In this document: one piece after another, positions 1 through 8,064 of the stretch
Numbering within the stretch: the first letter of the stretch is position 1
Layout: each line of letters begins with the position of its first letter
Assembly: GCA_017523995.1 (NCBI GenBank)
Contig: JAFWUX010000052.1
Coordinates: forward strand, 1-11,693
Direction of reading: 5' to 3'
Length of the DNA: 11,693 nt
DNA from: Oscillospiraceae bacterium
Lineage (GTDB): Bacteria; Bacillota_A; Clostridia; Oscillospirales; Ruminococcaceae
The notes under the pieces: generated by a model
Databases searched by the model: none
What the model saw: only the letters and a program-made list of their open reading frames with translations
What the model was told of the DNA's origin: nothing
Made by a program: the position numbers and the translations under genes

Positions 1-117
1 CAGAGAATCAACAGCTTCAACAAGGATGGCCTCCCACCTGTGGCACTAAGGTCTTCAACCGGGCTGGCTCACCATGCCGCCTGATACCTGTCTATTACAG
101 ATTTTGGGTATTCTCTG
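1..117. repeat. Compact inverted-repeat segment of unknown identity
   Basis: Bases 1-8 (CAGAGAAT) are exactly inverted at 110-117 (ATTCTCTG), so about 100 bases can be closed by an 8-bp stem. Inside are smaller potential hairpins: 62-78 (GGCTGG pairing with CCA-T-GCC, one bulged T), a CCAC/GTGG pair near 37-46, and a GGT/ACC pair around 50-60. The plus frame starting at base 3 is open to about 164 but has no start codon or ribosome binding site and encodes nothing I recognise. The segment could be the edge of a mobile element or a structured RNA cut by the window boundary. I cannot assign it to a family. Confidence 0.3.
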
Positions 118-141
118 ACTGCACATTTCTTGACAATTCCA

Positions 142-555
142 TCATACATCCTCCGCAGTCATAATAACGGTATACGGTTTTCCTGCACGCTTCATGTCCT
201 CAATATTACAGCAGGTTCCGCGCGTTTTGCCGTCCCAGAGCATGACCGCTTCATCGCAATCCAGCACCATAGCGATATCTTTCTGCCGATTCAACGCAAA
301 TCCTTCTGTGCCGTCCGGAATGGAAATATGCTTTACCGGATATGAGGAAACATGTTGCCTTACATGCTCACCGCTGACATAGACCGTTACATGAGGATAG
401 CCTTTTTCATGCAGATACTTCTGCATCAGAATATCTGCCCCATAGCAGTCTCCGACTATAAACGCACAGTTCTGCGCACAAAATGAATCAAGCAGGGCAG
501 TCAGCTTATCCGGAAGGGAATGGATCGTTTTCGATCCGCTGAGAAATACTTTCAT
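142..555 (-). CDS. SLOG-fold (DUF2493/YspA-like) nucleotide-binding protein
   Basis: A 137-aa cytosolic protein that looks like a single Rossmann-type SLOG domain. It starts MKVFLSGSKT (first beta strand and glycine turn), has an IVGDCYGAD segment at 33-41 matching the 'GxxxGAD' loop of the YspA/DUF2493 branch, and ends with a strand, WDGKTRGT at 107-114, then a helix and GKPYTVI. The (S/T)RGT loop is the usual phosphate-binding element. Family members bind nucleotides or nucleotide-derived ligands; some relatives serve as sensors of nucleotide signals in conflict systems. The substrate here is unknown. The ATG at 555 has a GGAAGGAG Shine-Dalgarno at 564-571, 8 nt upstream. The gene stands alone behind a terminator and has two tandem promoters carrying the palindrome found at the addB/AAA divergent region, so it is probably co-regulated with those operons. 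No catalytic residues are evident. The family call is by pattern recognition; the gene call is firm. Confidence 0.82.
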   Translation of the reverse strand: MKVFLSGSKTIHSLPDKLTALLDSFCAQNCAFIVGDCYGADILMQKYLHEKGYPHVTVYVSGEHVRQHVSSYPVKHISIPDGTEGFALNRQKDIAMVLDCDEAVMLWDGKTRGTCCNIEDMKRAGKPYTVIMTAEDV

Positions 556-578
556 ATTCGGTTCTCCTTCCTGATTCT

Positions 579-613
579 ATGATAGCATACCGAATGTTCA
601 GTTTTCTGAGCAT
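579..613 (-). promoter_or_regulatory. Proximal SLOG-gene promoter with palindromic operator
   Basis: Read on the minus strand, an imperfect palindrome ATGCTCAG-N4-CTGAACAT (594-613) is followed after exactly 9 nt (585-593) by the -10 hexamer TATCAT (579-584). No consensus -35 is present; the palindrome occupies that position. Transcription would start near 572, giving a leader of about 17 nt that begins almost at the Shine-Dalgarno. Confidence 0.6.
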
Positions 614-638
614 GCGGTATCGGGCTTGTTCCAGCTTT

Positions 639-673
639 ATTATACCACATCGGATGTTCAGAAAAATGAGCAA
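639..673 (-). promoter_or_regulatory. Distal SLOG-gene promoter with second operator copy
   Basis: On the minus strand, TTGCTCAT-N4-CTGAACAT (654-673) is followed after 9 nt (645-653) by TATAAT (639-644), which is preceded by an extended -10 TG (TGG-TATAAT). The proximal half site is perfect and the distal half is degenerate. It lies exactly 60 bp upstream of the proximal copy (ATGTTCAG at 594 and at 654 in plus-strand reading), so both copies face the same way. The distal part of this site overlaps the U-tract of the terminator of the upstream operon. Confidence 0.6.
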
Positions 674-701
674 AGAAAAGCAGCGGGGACTTGCCCCGCT
701 G
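662..701 (-). terminator. Intrinsic terminator of the addB-addA-485aa operon
   Basis: A perfect 8-bp GC-rich stem, CAGCGGGG (681-688) with CCCCGCTG (694-701) and a 5-nt loop, is followed on the minus strand by CTTTTCTTT and more T-rich sequence down to 662. It begins 11 nt past the stop of the 485-aa gene and isolates the SLOG gene. On the plus strand the same stem is followed by GTGTTTCGTTTTT, so it may be bidirectional, although no plus-strand gene ends here. Confidence 0.8.
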
Positions 702-711
702 TGTTTCGTTT

Positions 712-2169
712 TTATTTATCCGCTTCAAGATAATTAGATTTAGATAGTATGCATTCATCTTTTCCAGGGCAGACATACCGATATCCGCAGTGGAGCAGAA
801 CAAGTGGACAATATTTTCCGCTATTGTTTATACACATTTTTTCCAGATTGGTAAATCTATCTTCCTCATCCGACAAAATACAGTACTTGCAGTTGTTTTG
901 CTCACACATTCTGGGCGCGATATCGAAGGTGATGTCAAATTGTTCAGGATACCAATCTTTTGGAGGATTATTATCTGTTTGCATTGTTCGTAACTCTCGC
1001 AGTAGTTCTCCAAATTTAATCTTAATATTCTTTTTTCGTTTGTTTTCAGGTTTCTGACGTATTTGTTCATTTGCTTTTACGGCATCTTCATCATTCTTTT
1101 CAAAACATCTTCTAAATATTGAGTTCTCATTCCAAACATCTCCTGGCAGTTCAATATAACGACATCCATTATTACCATTGTTCTCCAAAACTTCCTTCTC
1201 AAAGCTTTTCCATGCATTATTCTCATTAAGGCATTTTTTTAATGCTGGTATGAAGTGTTTTTTTGAAAATATAGGAGATTTGATGTAGTCTCGTAATGAA
1301 CACCATAAGCGCTTTGATGAATCGAATTCTTTTTTTCCATCAAAAAGATCTTGACATCCACGACTTATCCATTTTTTAATATTATCTTTACGTTCATCTA
1401 AAGTTTCAAAGCCTTCGATAACCTTTCCTCTATACTTGGGTTTTTCATCACTTTTTCCGTTCCAAAAGTTATATGCTGTTTGAATCTGTCCTGCCTGAAT
1501 ATTTTTTACATTATAGAATGATAAAAGATATAATCCGGATGCAATAGCACGAATATAGTCTTTCGCTTTTCGTCTGTTCTCTGATTGATATACTGTTGAG
1601 ATTATTCGAGCAATATAGGACACCAAAGAACGATCTTTTTCTTCTATGCTTTCTAAGATAGATAATGTATAGTATATATTGATATAATCGACGGAATAGA
1701 AACGGGAGCGAAACCGGCAAACACAAGTATCATCATCACATAGTATCTTTCCGGGGTACTTGCTCTTTATAATATTATCTTCTGGTACTGATTGAACAGA
1801 CCTAAACTCATATTCAGTTGATGGATCGCTTTCTTGTGAATTATCTTCTTGAGAATTATCTTTTTTCGTTTTGGAAGAATCAAGTGCTTTAATAAAGCTG
1901 TTATCTCCATTCGGCTCCAAAAGAATGGATGTTTCCATCCTGGCTCTGCAATAATGCCAAACAAGATCAGAGAATACAAATCCACCTACATCCCATATTA
2001 TCTGATATGGCATCTGCCTGTCGGTAATGTAGCACAGCCAATGTGTCAGAATCATTTCAGCGTCGGTCATATTCTTATGAGCATAGTTGATATCAATTAA
2101 ATGCTCACAATTATCGCCCCACCGAATTTTGTCCAGTTCTGAAATAATTTCAAACTTGTGCTTATTCAT
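712..2169 (-). CDS. Unrecognised Cys-rich 485-aa protein, third gene of the addBA operon
   Basis: I do not recognise this family. It lies 20 nt after the addA stop, has its own AAAGGTGG ribosome binding site about 8 nt before the ATG at 2169, and is followed by the operon terminator, so it is co-transcribed with addB and addA. Visible parts: an N-terminal mixed region with aromatic-rich 'DVGGFVFSDLVWHY' near residues 60-75; a charged low-complexity linker around 95-125; a CDDDTCVC cluster near 145-151; a basic stretch near 370-385; and a C-terminal cluster of eight cysteines at 422, 427, 430, 446, 454, 461, 467 and 473 (spacing C-x4-C-x2-C-x15-C-x7-C-x6-C-x5-C-x5-C), suited to zinc or an Fe-S cluster. 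No signal peptide, membrane segment or Walker motif is seen. Base composition differs from its neighbours: two sampled 60-nt lines give about 28% and 35% GC, against about 52% in a sampled addA line. This suggests separate acquisition. Function unknown; by context a DNA end-processing accessory protein. Confidence 0.8.
   Translation of the reverse strand: MNKHKFEIISELDKIRWGDNCEHLIDINYAHKNMTDAEMILTHWLCYITDRQMPYQIIWDVGGFVFSDLVWHYCRARMETSILLEPNGDNSFIKALDSSKTKKDNSQEDNSQESDPSTEYEFRSVQSVPEDNIIKSKYPGKILCDDDTCVCRFRSRFYSVDYINIYYTLSILESIEEKDRSLVSYIARIISTVYQSENRRKAKDYIRAIASGLYLLSFYNVKNIQAGQIQTAYNFWNGKSDEKPKYRGKVIEGFETLDERKDNIKKWISRGCQDLFDGKKEFDSSKRLWCSLRDYIKSPIFSKKHFIPALKKCLNENNAWKSFEKEVLENNGNNGCRYIELPGDVWNENSIFRRCFEKNDEDAVKANEQIRQKPENKRKKNIKIKFGELLRELRTMQTDNNPPKDWYPEQFDITFDIAPRMCEQNNCKYCILSDEEDRFTNLEKMCINNSGKYCPLVLLHCGYRYVCPGKDECILSKSNYLEADK
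1831..1860 (-). repeat. 15-bp tandem duplication in the 485-aa gene
   Basis: Two adjacent 15-bp units (1831-1845 and 1846-1860) differ at one base and encode DNSQE-DNSQE within the charged linker of the 485-aa protein. This looks like an in-frame slippage duplication in a flexible linker. Confidence 0.75.
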
Positions 2170-2189
2170 AATTAAACCACCTTTCTCAA

Positions 2190-5100
2190 TTAAACGTCAA
2201 TATGATAGATCCCCGCATCCGCTTCAACGCCGATGATCTCCCTGACAGCCTCCGTATAAGCCGCAAGCTGTGCCGCATATTTCTCAGCAAGCCTGGAACG
2301 CTCTGCATTGGTCTTGTAGTCAACAATATGCCACTCACTGCCGGAGCAGTAGAGCAGGTCGATGATACCGTTCACGATCTCGCTGCCGCGCTGCTGACAG
2401 AACGGTACTTCGCAGTACACTTCATCTGCATCCCGCAGCACTGTGAGCAGATCAGTCGGAACACCGTTCTCCTGCGGATAGCCGCCATGCGTTATGGTGT
2501 CGAGTACCTTTTTCAGCAGCGGGCGGTAAACCTGTTCCTCAGCTTCGTATTCATGCAGAATTGAAGAAATCAGCATATTTGTGTCGGCGGGGATCCCGCC
2601 GGACACGATACACTCCATTAGCCTGTGTACGAGCGTGCCGGTCAGTGCCGCGTTCCGGTCAAGCGGTTCCCGCTCCGGCTGATCTTCAGGTTCCTCAGCG
2701 GTGACGGGCTTCAGCTTCATCCTGCTCGGTATCCTGATCTGGTAGGTCGGCGCATTGACAGATGTATCTGCAAGCACGGACTGCGCCGCTGCTTTCTCAT
2801 ACATTTCTGTTCCATCTGCTCGCGGCTCAGGTACAGTGATCGCGGTCGGATTCTCCGGAATGAATTGTGTCACAGGCCCCTCAGCAGATTCTAAAAAAAC
2901 TTTCCACGGATTTTTGTCAAAAGGCTCTCCGGTTTCTGTTACACTGTCGCCGATGATCAGAATGCTCTCTGCGCGAGTGGCAGCAACGTAGAGCAGACGC
3001 TCCTTTTCTGCGGCCAGGCATTTTTCTTCGGATTCAGAATCAGATGAAAATGCGTCTGTTTCCGCAATAGTGGAATTCCCGTTCTTTAGTTTGAAAATGC
3101 GGCATTCTGTTCTGTCAAGACTGCGTACAACACGAAGAATCGGCTCGTGTTTAGTTGCTGTCGGATCGGCCAAAATCACGATCGGCGCCTGCAAGCCCTT
3201 GACTTTGTGCAGATTTGCGATATGCACACGATTGTCATCCGGTGACAGGCTGACGCAACGCTCTTTATCAGGATCCGTCAGCAGCTTGTTCAGGAACTCT
3301 GCGGCAGATTTATGATCCATGATCTCACCGGCGTTTTCAGCCTGCCGCAGCAATTCTACTGCAAAGCAGTATGCCTCCAGCGTATCGCTGCCGGTTCCGG
3401 CAAAAACCTGTTCATGGTCCGTAATCATCTCAAAGAGGCCGGAGCAGCTCTGAACCGTACCCGCATTCGCGTATTCTTTGATTTTCTCCAGTGCCTTTTG
3501 AATCAACGGGAATGCTGTGAGCACTTCATCCTGATCTGCAAAAGCATTCAGTCTGCCGCCGATTCCGCAAAAGCGTGTGATCTCATCTTCGCATATCCGG
3601 AATGTTTTAGCAGTAAGCGCGTTGCAAACAGCCATTGCGTCCTGCGGATTGGCTGCTGCGGCATACAGCCTGACCGCTTCAGACAGTCCTGCACATTCTA
3701 AAAATTCGATCTTTCCCTCAACGCGTACCGGAATGCCGTTTGCCGTCAGTTCTTTGGCGATGCTTGCAGTTTGTTTTTTTTGATTTGCGATGATCATGAT
3801 ATCGCTGTATTTCGGCAGTTTTCCGTTTTTTAGCCGGACCGCGGGATTCCCGATCAGCCGTTTCACAACCTCGCAGACCAGCTGCGGATCATCCAGCATT
3901 GCGCCTCGTGAACTGACCGTTGAACGATATGTATAGACTCCAGAGAATCCGATATACTCTTTATCATTACTGATTGGAATCTGATGATAGGCACTCTGTA
4001 CATCCAGTATTTCATGGAGCATGTCCGGAAATACAGTGTTAAAAAATCTGCGCAGCTTTGCTGTCGAACGGAAATTTTTGCTGAGCGTCAGCACTTCACC
4101 TGCCTGCTTCTCAAATAGGCTGCGCACACGCAGGAAGGCGCCGATATCCGCGCCGGTGAACCGATAGATCGACTGTTTCGGGTCTCCAACGATGAACAGC
4201 GCGCCGGGTCGGGGGATACAGGCTTTCCAGTCTGGCTGCGGATCCTGTGCCGCAAGATAGAATACGACCTCAGACTGCAGCGGATTGGTATCCTGAAACT
4301 CGTCCACGAGATAATAGCTGTGCCGTTCCGCAATATGCCGGATCAGTCTGCCGCCGTTTTCTGCATCTCTGCGGAGCATATCGCGCAGTGTCAGCAGGGC
4401 GTTATGGAAAGTCAGGATTCCGCTGCTTTGCATTTCCGCTGCGATTTCCCGTGAAGCAGAAACAAAGAAGTCGATTGTTGCGGCATACTGCAGCTTTTTC
4501 AGGTCTTTGTATACATCCGTTTCGATCAGGTTTAAAATATAATAGTCAAGCTTTCCTTTTGCATTCTCATGCGGTTCAAATACATCTGTTAATTCAAGTC
4601 CGATCGATTCAGGTGTGACCGGCTGCTTCTGACTGTCTGCTCCTAACCGCAGTTCGTTCATTTCTTTGAACACTTTCAGTACATTGCCGATCTGCTCGTT
4701 CCACGGTTTCCGGAGAACAGAGATAAAATAGGGCAGTCGTTCCAGAATCGCCTGAGAAGGCTTAACAGTCCCGACATATTCCGGATGTTCATGCAAATAC
4801 TGCAATGTCCGGACAAGCCGGTATTTCCAGTTCGTATAGCGGGTGTTGACGTCCGTATCCTCCGGCGGACTGTACACAAAATCAGCCTCACGCAGTCCGG
4901 CAAATATGCCGATGCAGTTCTCAAATACTGCATCGGGTTTCATCTGAACGCTGCGGAACAGCTCATATTTCCGCTGCAATTCCGGACTGTATTCGCCGCG
5001 TTTGATCCGTACATATTCCGCAAGGTATGCGGGAGTAGCTTCTTTGTCTGCACAGACAGTCGTTTCGGAAGGAATTCCCGCTTCGACCGGATGCTCATGC

Positions 5101-5441
5101 AGCAGCATATCGGAAAATGAGTCGATCGTGCCCATAAAGCAAAGGTCAATGTTGCGCAGCGCCTCGGAAAAGCGCGTCCGGCGCACTTCATCTTCTTCCT
5201 CGCGGCTGCGTTCCATCAGCTGCTTCTGGAACCGGTTGTAAAATTCTTTCGCAGCGGCTCTCGTGAACGTGATCGCGCAGATCCTGCTGACGTCGATTCC
5301 CGCGCCGATCATCGCCGTCATGCGGTCTACCAGCGAGCTCGTCTTGCCGGAACCGGCAGCGGCTTCAACAAAGAAATTGCTGTTGATTTCCGTTGTGATG
5401 CGTTTGCGGGCAAGTTCATCCTGTTCCATGATCGTCAGCAT
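2190..5441 (-). CDS. addA: AddA-type helicase-nuclease subunit
   Basis: A 1083-aa UvrD/Rep-like superfamily 1 helicase with a C-terminal PD-(D/E)XK nuclease domain: the AddA subunit of the AddAB complex, which unwinds and resects double-strand ends for RecA loading. Motifs in order: Walker A AAAGSGKTS at 27-35; motif Ia ITFTRAAAKEF near 58; Walker B LVDEFQDT with D380/E381; motif III GDPKQSIYRFTGAD near 420; NFRS just after; motif V IANLHKVKGLQAP; motif VI YVAATRAE with R823. The nuclease has HRLMECI, D1028 (GIIDLLY), D1041-Y-K1043 (VDYKT) and QLAAY, so catalysis should be intact. It is shorter than Bacillus subtilis AddA (about 1230 aa). The ATG at 5441 overlaps the addB stop by 7 nt (ATGCTGA), implying translational coupling; an internal ATG four codons in is an alternative start. 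GC is near 50%, like addB. Called with high confidence as AddA/RexA-like. Confidence 0.95.
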   Translation of the reverse strand: MLTIMEQDELARKRITTEINSNFFVEAAAGSGKTSSLVDRMTAMIGAGIDVSRICAITFTRAAAKEFYNRFQKQLMERSREEEDEVRRTRFSEALRNIDLCFMGTIDSFSDMLLHEHPVEAGIPSETTVCADKEATPAYLAEYVRIKRGEYSPELQRKYELFRSVQMKPDAVFENCIGIFAGLREADFVYSPPEDTDVNTRYTNWKYRLVRTLQYLHEHPEYVGTVKPSQAILERLPYFISVLRKPWNEQIGNVLKVFKEMNELRLGADSQKQPVTPESIGLELTDVFEPHENAKGKLDYYILNLIETDVYKDLKKLQYAATIDFFVSASREIAAEMQSSGILTFHNALLTLRDMLRRDAENGGRLIRHIAERHSYYLVDEFQDTNPLQSEVVFYLAAQDPQPDWKACIPRPGALFIVGDPKQSIYRFTGADIGAFLRVRSLFEKQAGEVLTLSKNFRSTAKLRRFFNTVFPDMLHEILDVQSAYHQIPISNDKEYIGFSGVYTYRSTVSSRGAMLDDPQLVCEVVKRLIGNPAVRLKNGKLPKYSDIMIIANQKKQTASIAKELTANGIPVRVEGKIEFLECAGLSEAVRLYAAAANPQDAMAVCNALTAKTFRICEDEITRFCGIGGRLNAFADQDEVLTAFPLIQKALEKIKEYANAGTVQSCSGLFEMITDHEQVFAGTGSDTLEAYCFAVELLRQAENAGEIMDHKSAAEFLNKLLTDPDKERCVSLSPDDNRVHIANLHKVKGLQAPIVILADPTATKHEPILRVVRSLDRTECRIFKLKNGNSTIAETDAFSSDSESEEKCLAAEKERLLYVAATRAESILIIGDSVTETGEPFDKNPWKVFLESAEGPVTQFIPENPTAITVPEPRADGTEMYEKAAAQSVLADTSVNAPTYQIRIPSRMKLKPVTAEEPEDQPEREPLDRNAALTGTLVHRLMECIVSGGIPADTNMLISSILHEYEAEEQVYRPLLKKVLDTITHGGYPQENGVPTDLLTVLRDADEVYCEVPFCQQRGSEIVNGIIDLLYCSGSEWHIVDYKTNAERSRLAEKYAAQLAAYTEAVREIIGVEADAGIYHIDV

Positions 5442-7936
5442 TTGATTGCACTACCTTCCTCGCAGAACTGTTTGTACGGGCAGTATTGGCAGTTGTCCTT
5501 TGAAGCATTTGCCGGATATTGATTGGTACGAAGCGATTCCTCGATCCTGTTCAGAAGATTCTGAATGAGTCCGGCACGTTCCGGTGTGTAATTGCAGGGG
5601 ATCGTCCTGCCGCTTCGCAGGTAACGGTATTCTCCGCTCTGTACCTGTTTTCCGCTGCGGGACAGCATATCTGCATACAGCATGACCTGAATGCATGCGT
5701 ATAAATCGTTTTCTGTATGGTTTATTTTTGTGTCGGATTTATAGTCAATGACGCGGTATGTACCGTCCGGCAGCTTTGCCAGCGCATCCAGTCTGCCTGA
5801 TACTGTCAGACCGCATTCGTATTTCGCAGAGATTTCTGCTTCAGCTTCTTCGATCCGTAACCCTTCCATGCCGTCAAATCCGTTTTCAGCAGCCTGCATG
5901 AAATCATGCCGGTACTGTTCGGCATCATTCGGGTTCATCGTTGGACGCTCTGTCAGATACCGTTCAAAGATCTGCGCAGCGTTTTCCAGAAATTCGTCCT
6001 TGTCCGGTTGTCTGCCGCAGAGATATGCCATAGCCTCATGCGCCAGATTTCCGAATGTGATCGGGCTGATGACCTGAAAAACATCGTCCTGTTCCGATTC
6101 TTTCATTCCCATGATCTCTTTATAGCAAAACTTTTTCGGACAGGTCAGAAACGTCTCGGCACTGCTCGGTGACACAAAACGGAGATTTCCGGTCACATCA
6201 GGGAGTGTTTCCGGTTCCGGCTGTTCTGCGGCAGGGGCGGCGACTTTTTCGCCTTGCAGATAAGCAAGCCCGATCTCCGTGAGTCCTGGAAGCTCCTGTG
6301 AGAAGTAGCCGGTATGCCGAATCGAAGCATTAAATGCTTTTTCATCCGTTCCGCCTGCATCCAGATACAGTGCATACAGCACAGAAGAAGCATTATTCGC
6401 TTTCAGTTCTGCGGTGTCATAGCCGCAGTAGCTCAGCTCTGTCCGGACATCCAGTGCAGCAGCCGTTCTCAGCAGATGATGCAGCATCTCCTGTGTTTGC
6501 CGGATGCGGTTCAGCGAGGTCGGTGCCTGTTCACCGAAGGCGGATAACTCATTGTCAAGCAGCAGATAGTTTTCCATCGGTTCGCCGGGGAATTGTTCCG
6601 CGGAAAGTCCCATGACAAACAGATTCTGCCGCAGGGAAGTCAGCGCATCGGAAATCGCCGTGACATGCAGCGCACCCTCACGGCTGTTTTCCGGACAGAT
6701 GCGCATTTGCAGCAGGTCGGAGATCAGCGTGTCAGCGGGTTCTTCCGTCATTGTAGCGAACCGCTCCATTCTGTCACAGATCTTGTTCCGGGCAGCGGTA
6801 TCCAGTTTGCCGAGCGCGTTTTTCCGGATCTTCGCGTATCTGCGGATCAGCTCAGCGCAGTTCATTCCCATTTCAACGAAAACTGCATGCAGCTGTGATA
6901 TCAGCGCTTCATCCCGTTCCGCAGATGCCCGATATGCAGCGATCCGTTTCTGGTTTTCCTCTGTATCATTGCTAAGCCGCTGATTTCCGGCTGTTTGCAG
7001 AAAGCGGTCAAGTCTGGTTATTCCGAAATCCGCGCAGAATTGTGACGTATCAAATCCGGAGCCGCAGATCAGTGCTGTCAGCGCGTCGATCCCGCAGTGT
7101 CCGCTTGTCAGCCAGTTCCGGTAATCGCGGAGCACACAGGCGGGCTGTGTCATTGTGACCGGCAGTCCGCAGCCGAATGTGACCGGAATCGCAAACCGTG
7201 CCGCGTATTCAAACAGCAAGGGCGCATAGGCAGCCGCATCCGTCACTGCAATCGTACATTGATCGAGCGGCAGCTTATTTCGATAGATCGAGCCGATCAC
7301 GGCTTCGACTTCATTTGCCGCGCCGTAGCTTTCAGTGATCTGCGGCATGGCAGGTGCTTTTACAGTTTTTTGGAGCAGATCGCAAAGTGAGACTGTTTTG
7401 CATGTTCCGTTTGAACCACGGTCAGCCAGTGCCTGTTCCAGCGGTGCAAGCGGATATTCCCGCAGGATCAGACATTCACAAGACAGCGGTCCTGCTTCTG
7501 AAGCTGCACGGCGCAGGATGCCGACGGCATCGGTAAGCTTTTCCTGCTGCAATGCCGCGGTATACCGGTCATATACATATAATAGTGCAGCATTCTTTTC
7601 CGTGAACGGACTGTCCTGCAATCCGGCGGCAATGCTTTCACGCTCATGATCGGTGATCTGTAACCGGAGCATCCGGAGCGCATCCGCAAGATCCTGCGCA
7701 TCATGACAGGATGCGTTTTTGAAATACAGGATCTCCTTCAGGAACCGCCAGATCAGGGCGGCTTCTGTATCGGGTGTGATCTGCTTCTCGGCGCTCGGCA
7801 GACTGGAACGCATCAGCGCAAACTGCGCAAGCTCAAGTGGCTGCATGATGCGCAGTCCCAAGGTTGAGATACCGTTCCGTGCCAGCATCCGGAGCAATTC
7901 TGTTCCGTTCGGGGCAATCAGTATTCGTTCCTGCAT
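5435..7936 (-). CDS. addB: AddB-type nuclease subunit (short form)
   Basis: An 833-aa partner of AddA. The C-terminal nuclease shows GRLD with D717 and VIDYKS with D731/K733, then a QxMLYAD helix. Cysteines C599 (LTCPKKF) and C816, C819, C825 (C-x2-C-x5-C) match the Fe-S 'staple' that frames the AddB nuclease. The middle, inactive-helicase-like region carries weak motifs such as NLFVMGLSAEQFPGEP, which fits the 'glut of non-helicase motifs' of the family. It is much shorter than Bacillus subtilis AddB (about 1166 aa), and its N terminus (ILIAPNGTELLRML) lacks the GxxGSGKT Walker A normally found there. The ATG at 7936 has a modest AAAGGA site about 11 nt upstream. It is the first gene of the operon, overlaps addA, and has two candidate promoters upstream. 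A divergent AddB/RexB-like protein is the best call; the gene symbol is by homology of architecture and synteny. Confidence 0.88.
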   Translation of the reverse strand: MQERILIAPNGTELLRMLARNGISTLGLRIMQPLELAQFALMRSSLPSAEKQITPDTEAALIWRFLKEILYFKNASCHDAQDLADALRMLRLQITDHERESIAAGLQDSPFTEKNAALLYVYDRYTAALQQEKLTDAVGILRRAASEAGPLSCECLILREYPLAPLEQALADRGSNGTCKTVSLCDLLQKTVKAPAMPQITESYGAANEVEAVIGSIYRNKLPLDQCTIAVTDAAAYAPLLFEYAARFAIPVTFGCGLPVTMTQPACVLRDYRNWLTSGHCGIDALTALICGSGFDTSQFCADFGITRLDRFLQTAGNQRLSNDTEENQKRIAAYRASAERDEALISQLHAVFVEMGMNCAELIRRYAKIRKNALGKLDTAARNKICDRMERFATMTEEPADTLISDLLQMRICPENSREGALHVTAISDALTSLRQNLFVMGLSAEQFPGEPMENYLLLDNELSAFGEQAPTSLNRIRQTQEMLHHLLRTAAALDVRTELSYCGYDTAELKANNASSVLYALYLDAGGTDEKAFNASIRHTGYFSQELPGLTEIGLAYLQGEKVAAPAAEQPEPETLPDVTGNLRFVSPSSAETFLTCPKKFCYKEIMGMKESEQDDVFQVISPITFGNLAHEAMAYLCGRQPDKDEFLENAAQIFERYLTERPTMNPNDAEQYRHDFMQAAENGFDGMEGLRIEEAEAEISAKYECGLTVSGRLDALAKLPDGTYRVIDYKSDTKINHTENDLYACIQVMLYADMLSRSGKQVQSGEYRYLRSGRTIPCNYTPERAGLIQNLLNRIEESLRTNQYPANASKDNCQYCPYKQFCEEGSAIKC

Positions 7937-7971
7937 GATATCCGCATCCTTTCTTTGATGTTGTTATCCTC

Positions 7972-8000
7972 ATTATAACATTTGCGTTCGGGAAAGTCTT
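7972..8000 (-). promoter_or_regulatory. Candidate proximal addB promoter
   Basis: A perfect TATAAT on the minus strand (7972-7977) lies 35 nt before the addB ATG. A poor -35 (AAGACT, 7995-8000) sits at 17-bp spacing. It does not carry the palindrome and could give constitutive addBA expression. Confidence 0.4.
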
Positions 8001-8028
8001 GCGTATTTTGTAAATTTTTTCTATTTTC

Positions 8029-8063
8029 ATTATACATGACTGAATGTTCAGATTTCTGAACAT
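8029..8063 (-). promoter_or_regulatory. Operator-linked distal addB promoter
   Basis: On the minus strand the shared palindrome (half site CTGAACAT at 8044-8051) is followed after 9 nt (8035-8043) by TATAAT (8029-8034). It would make a leader of about 86 nt for addB. No TTGACA-like -35 is present; the palindrome covers that position. The same palindrome serves the divergent AAA promoter. Confidence 0.6.
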
Positions 8064-8064
8064 T
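8043..8064. promoter_or_regulatory. Near-perfect 22-bp palindromic operator shared by divergent promoters
   Basis: The arms AATGTTCAGA (8043-8052) and TCTGAACATT (8055-8064) are exact inverse complements around a TT centre. The site is equidistant (9 nt) from the -10 hexamers of addB and the AAA gene. Imperfect copies at 594-613 and 654-673 precede the SLOG gene. It fits a dimeric DNA-binding regulator; which one is unknown. The GTTC-N8-GAAC arrangement is opposite to the Bacillus LexA box (GAAC-N4-GTTC). Confidence 0.72.

Noticed and set aside
3..164. Open plus-strand frame at the window start
   Set aside because: It has no start codon, a composition unlike a known protein, and overlaps the end of the SLOG gene; it could only be a gene tail from outside the window, which I cannot support.
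552..803. 83-codon minus-strand open frame between the SLOG and 485-aa genes
   Set aside because: It runs through the terminator and both SLOG promoters, overlaps the 3' end of the 485-aa gene, and its peptide resembles nothing.
8043..8064. Reading the palindrome as a LexA (SOS) box
   Set aside because: The Bacillus-type box is GAAC-N4-GTTC; here the half sites are in the opposite order and further apart (GTTC-N8-GAAC). A lineage-specific LexA variant is not excluded but cannot be claimed from the sequence.
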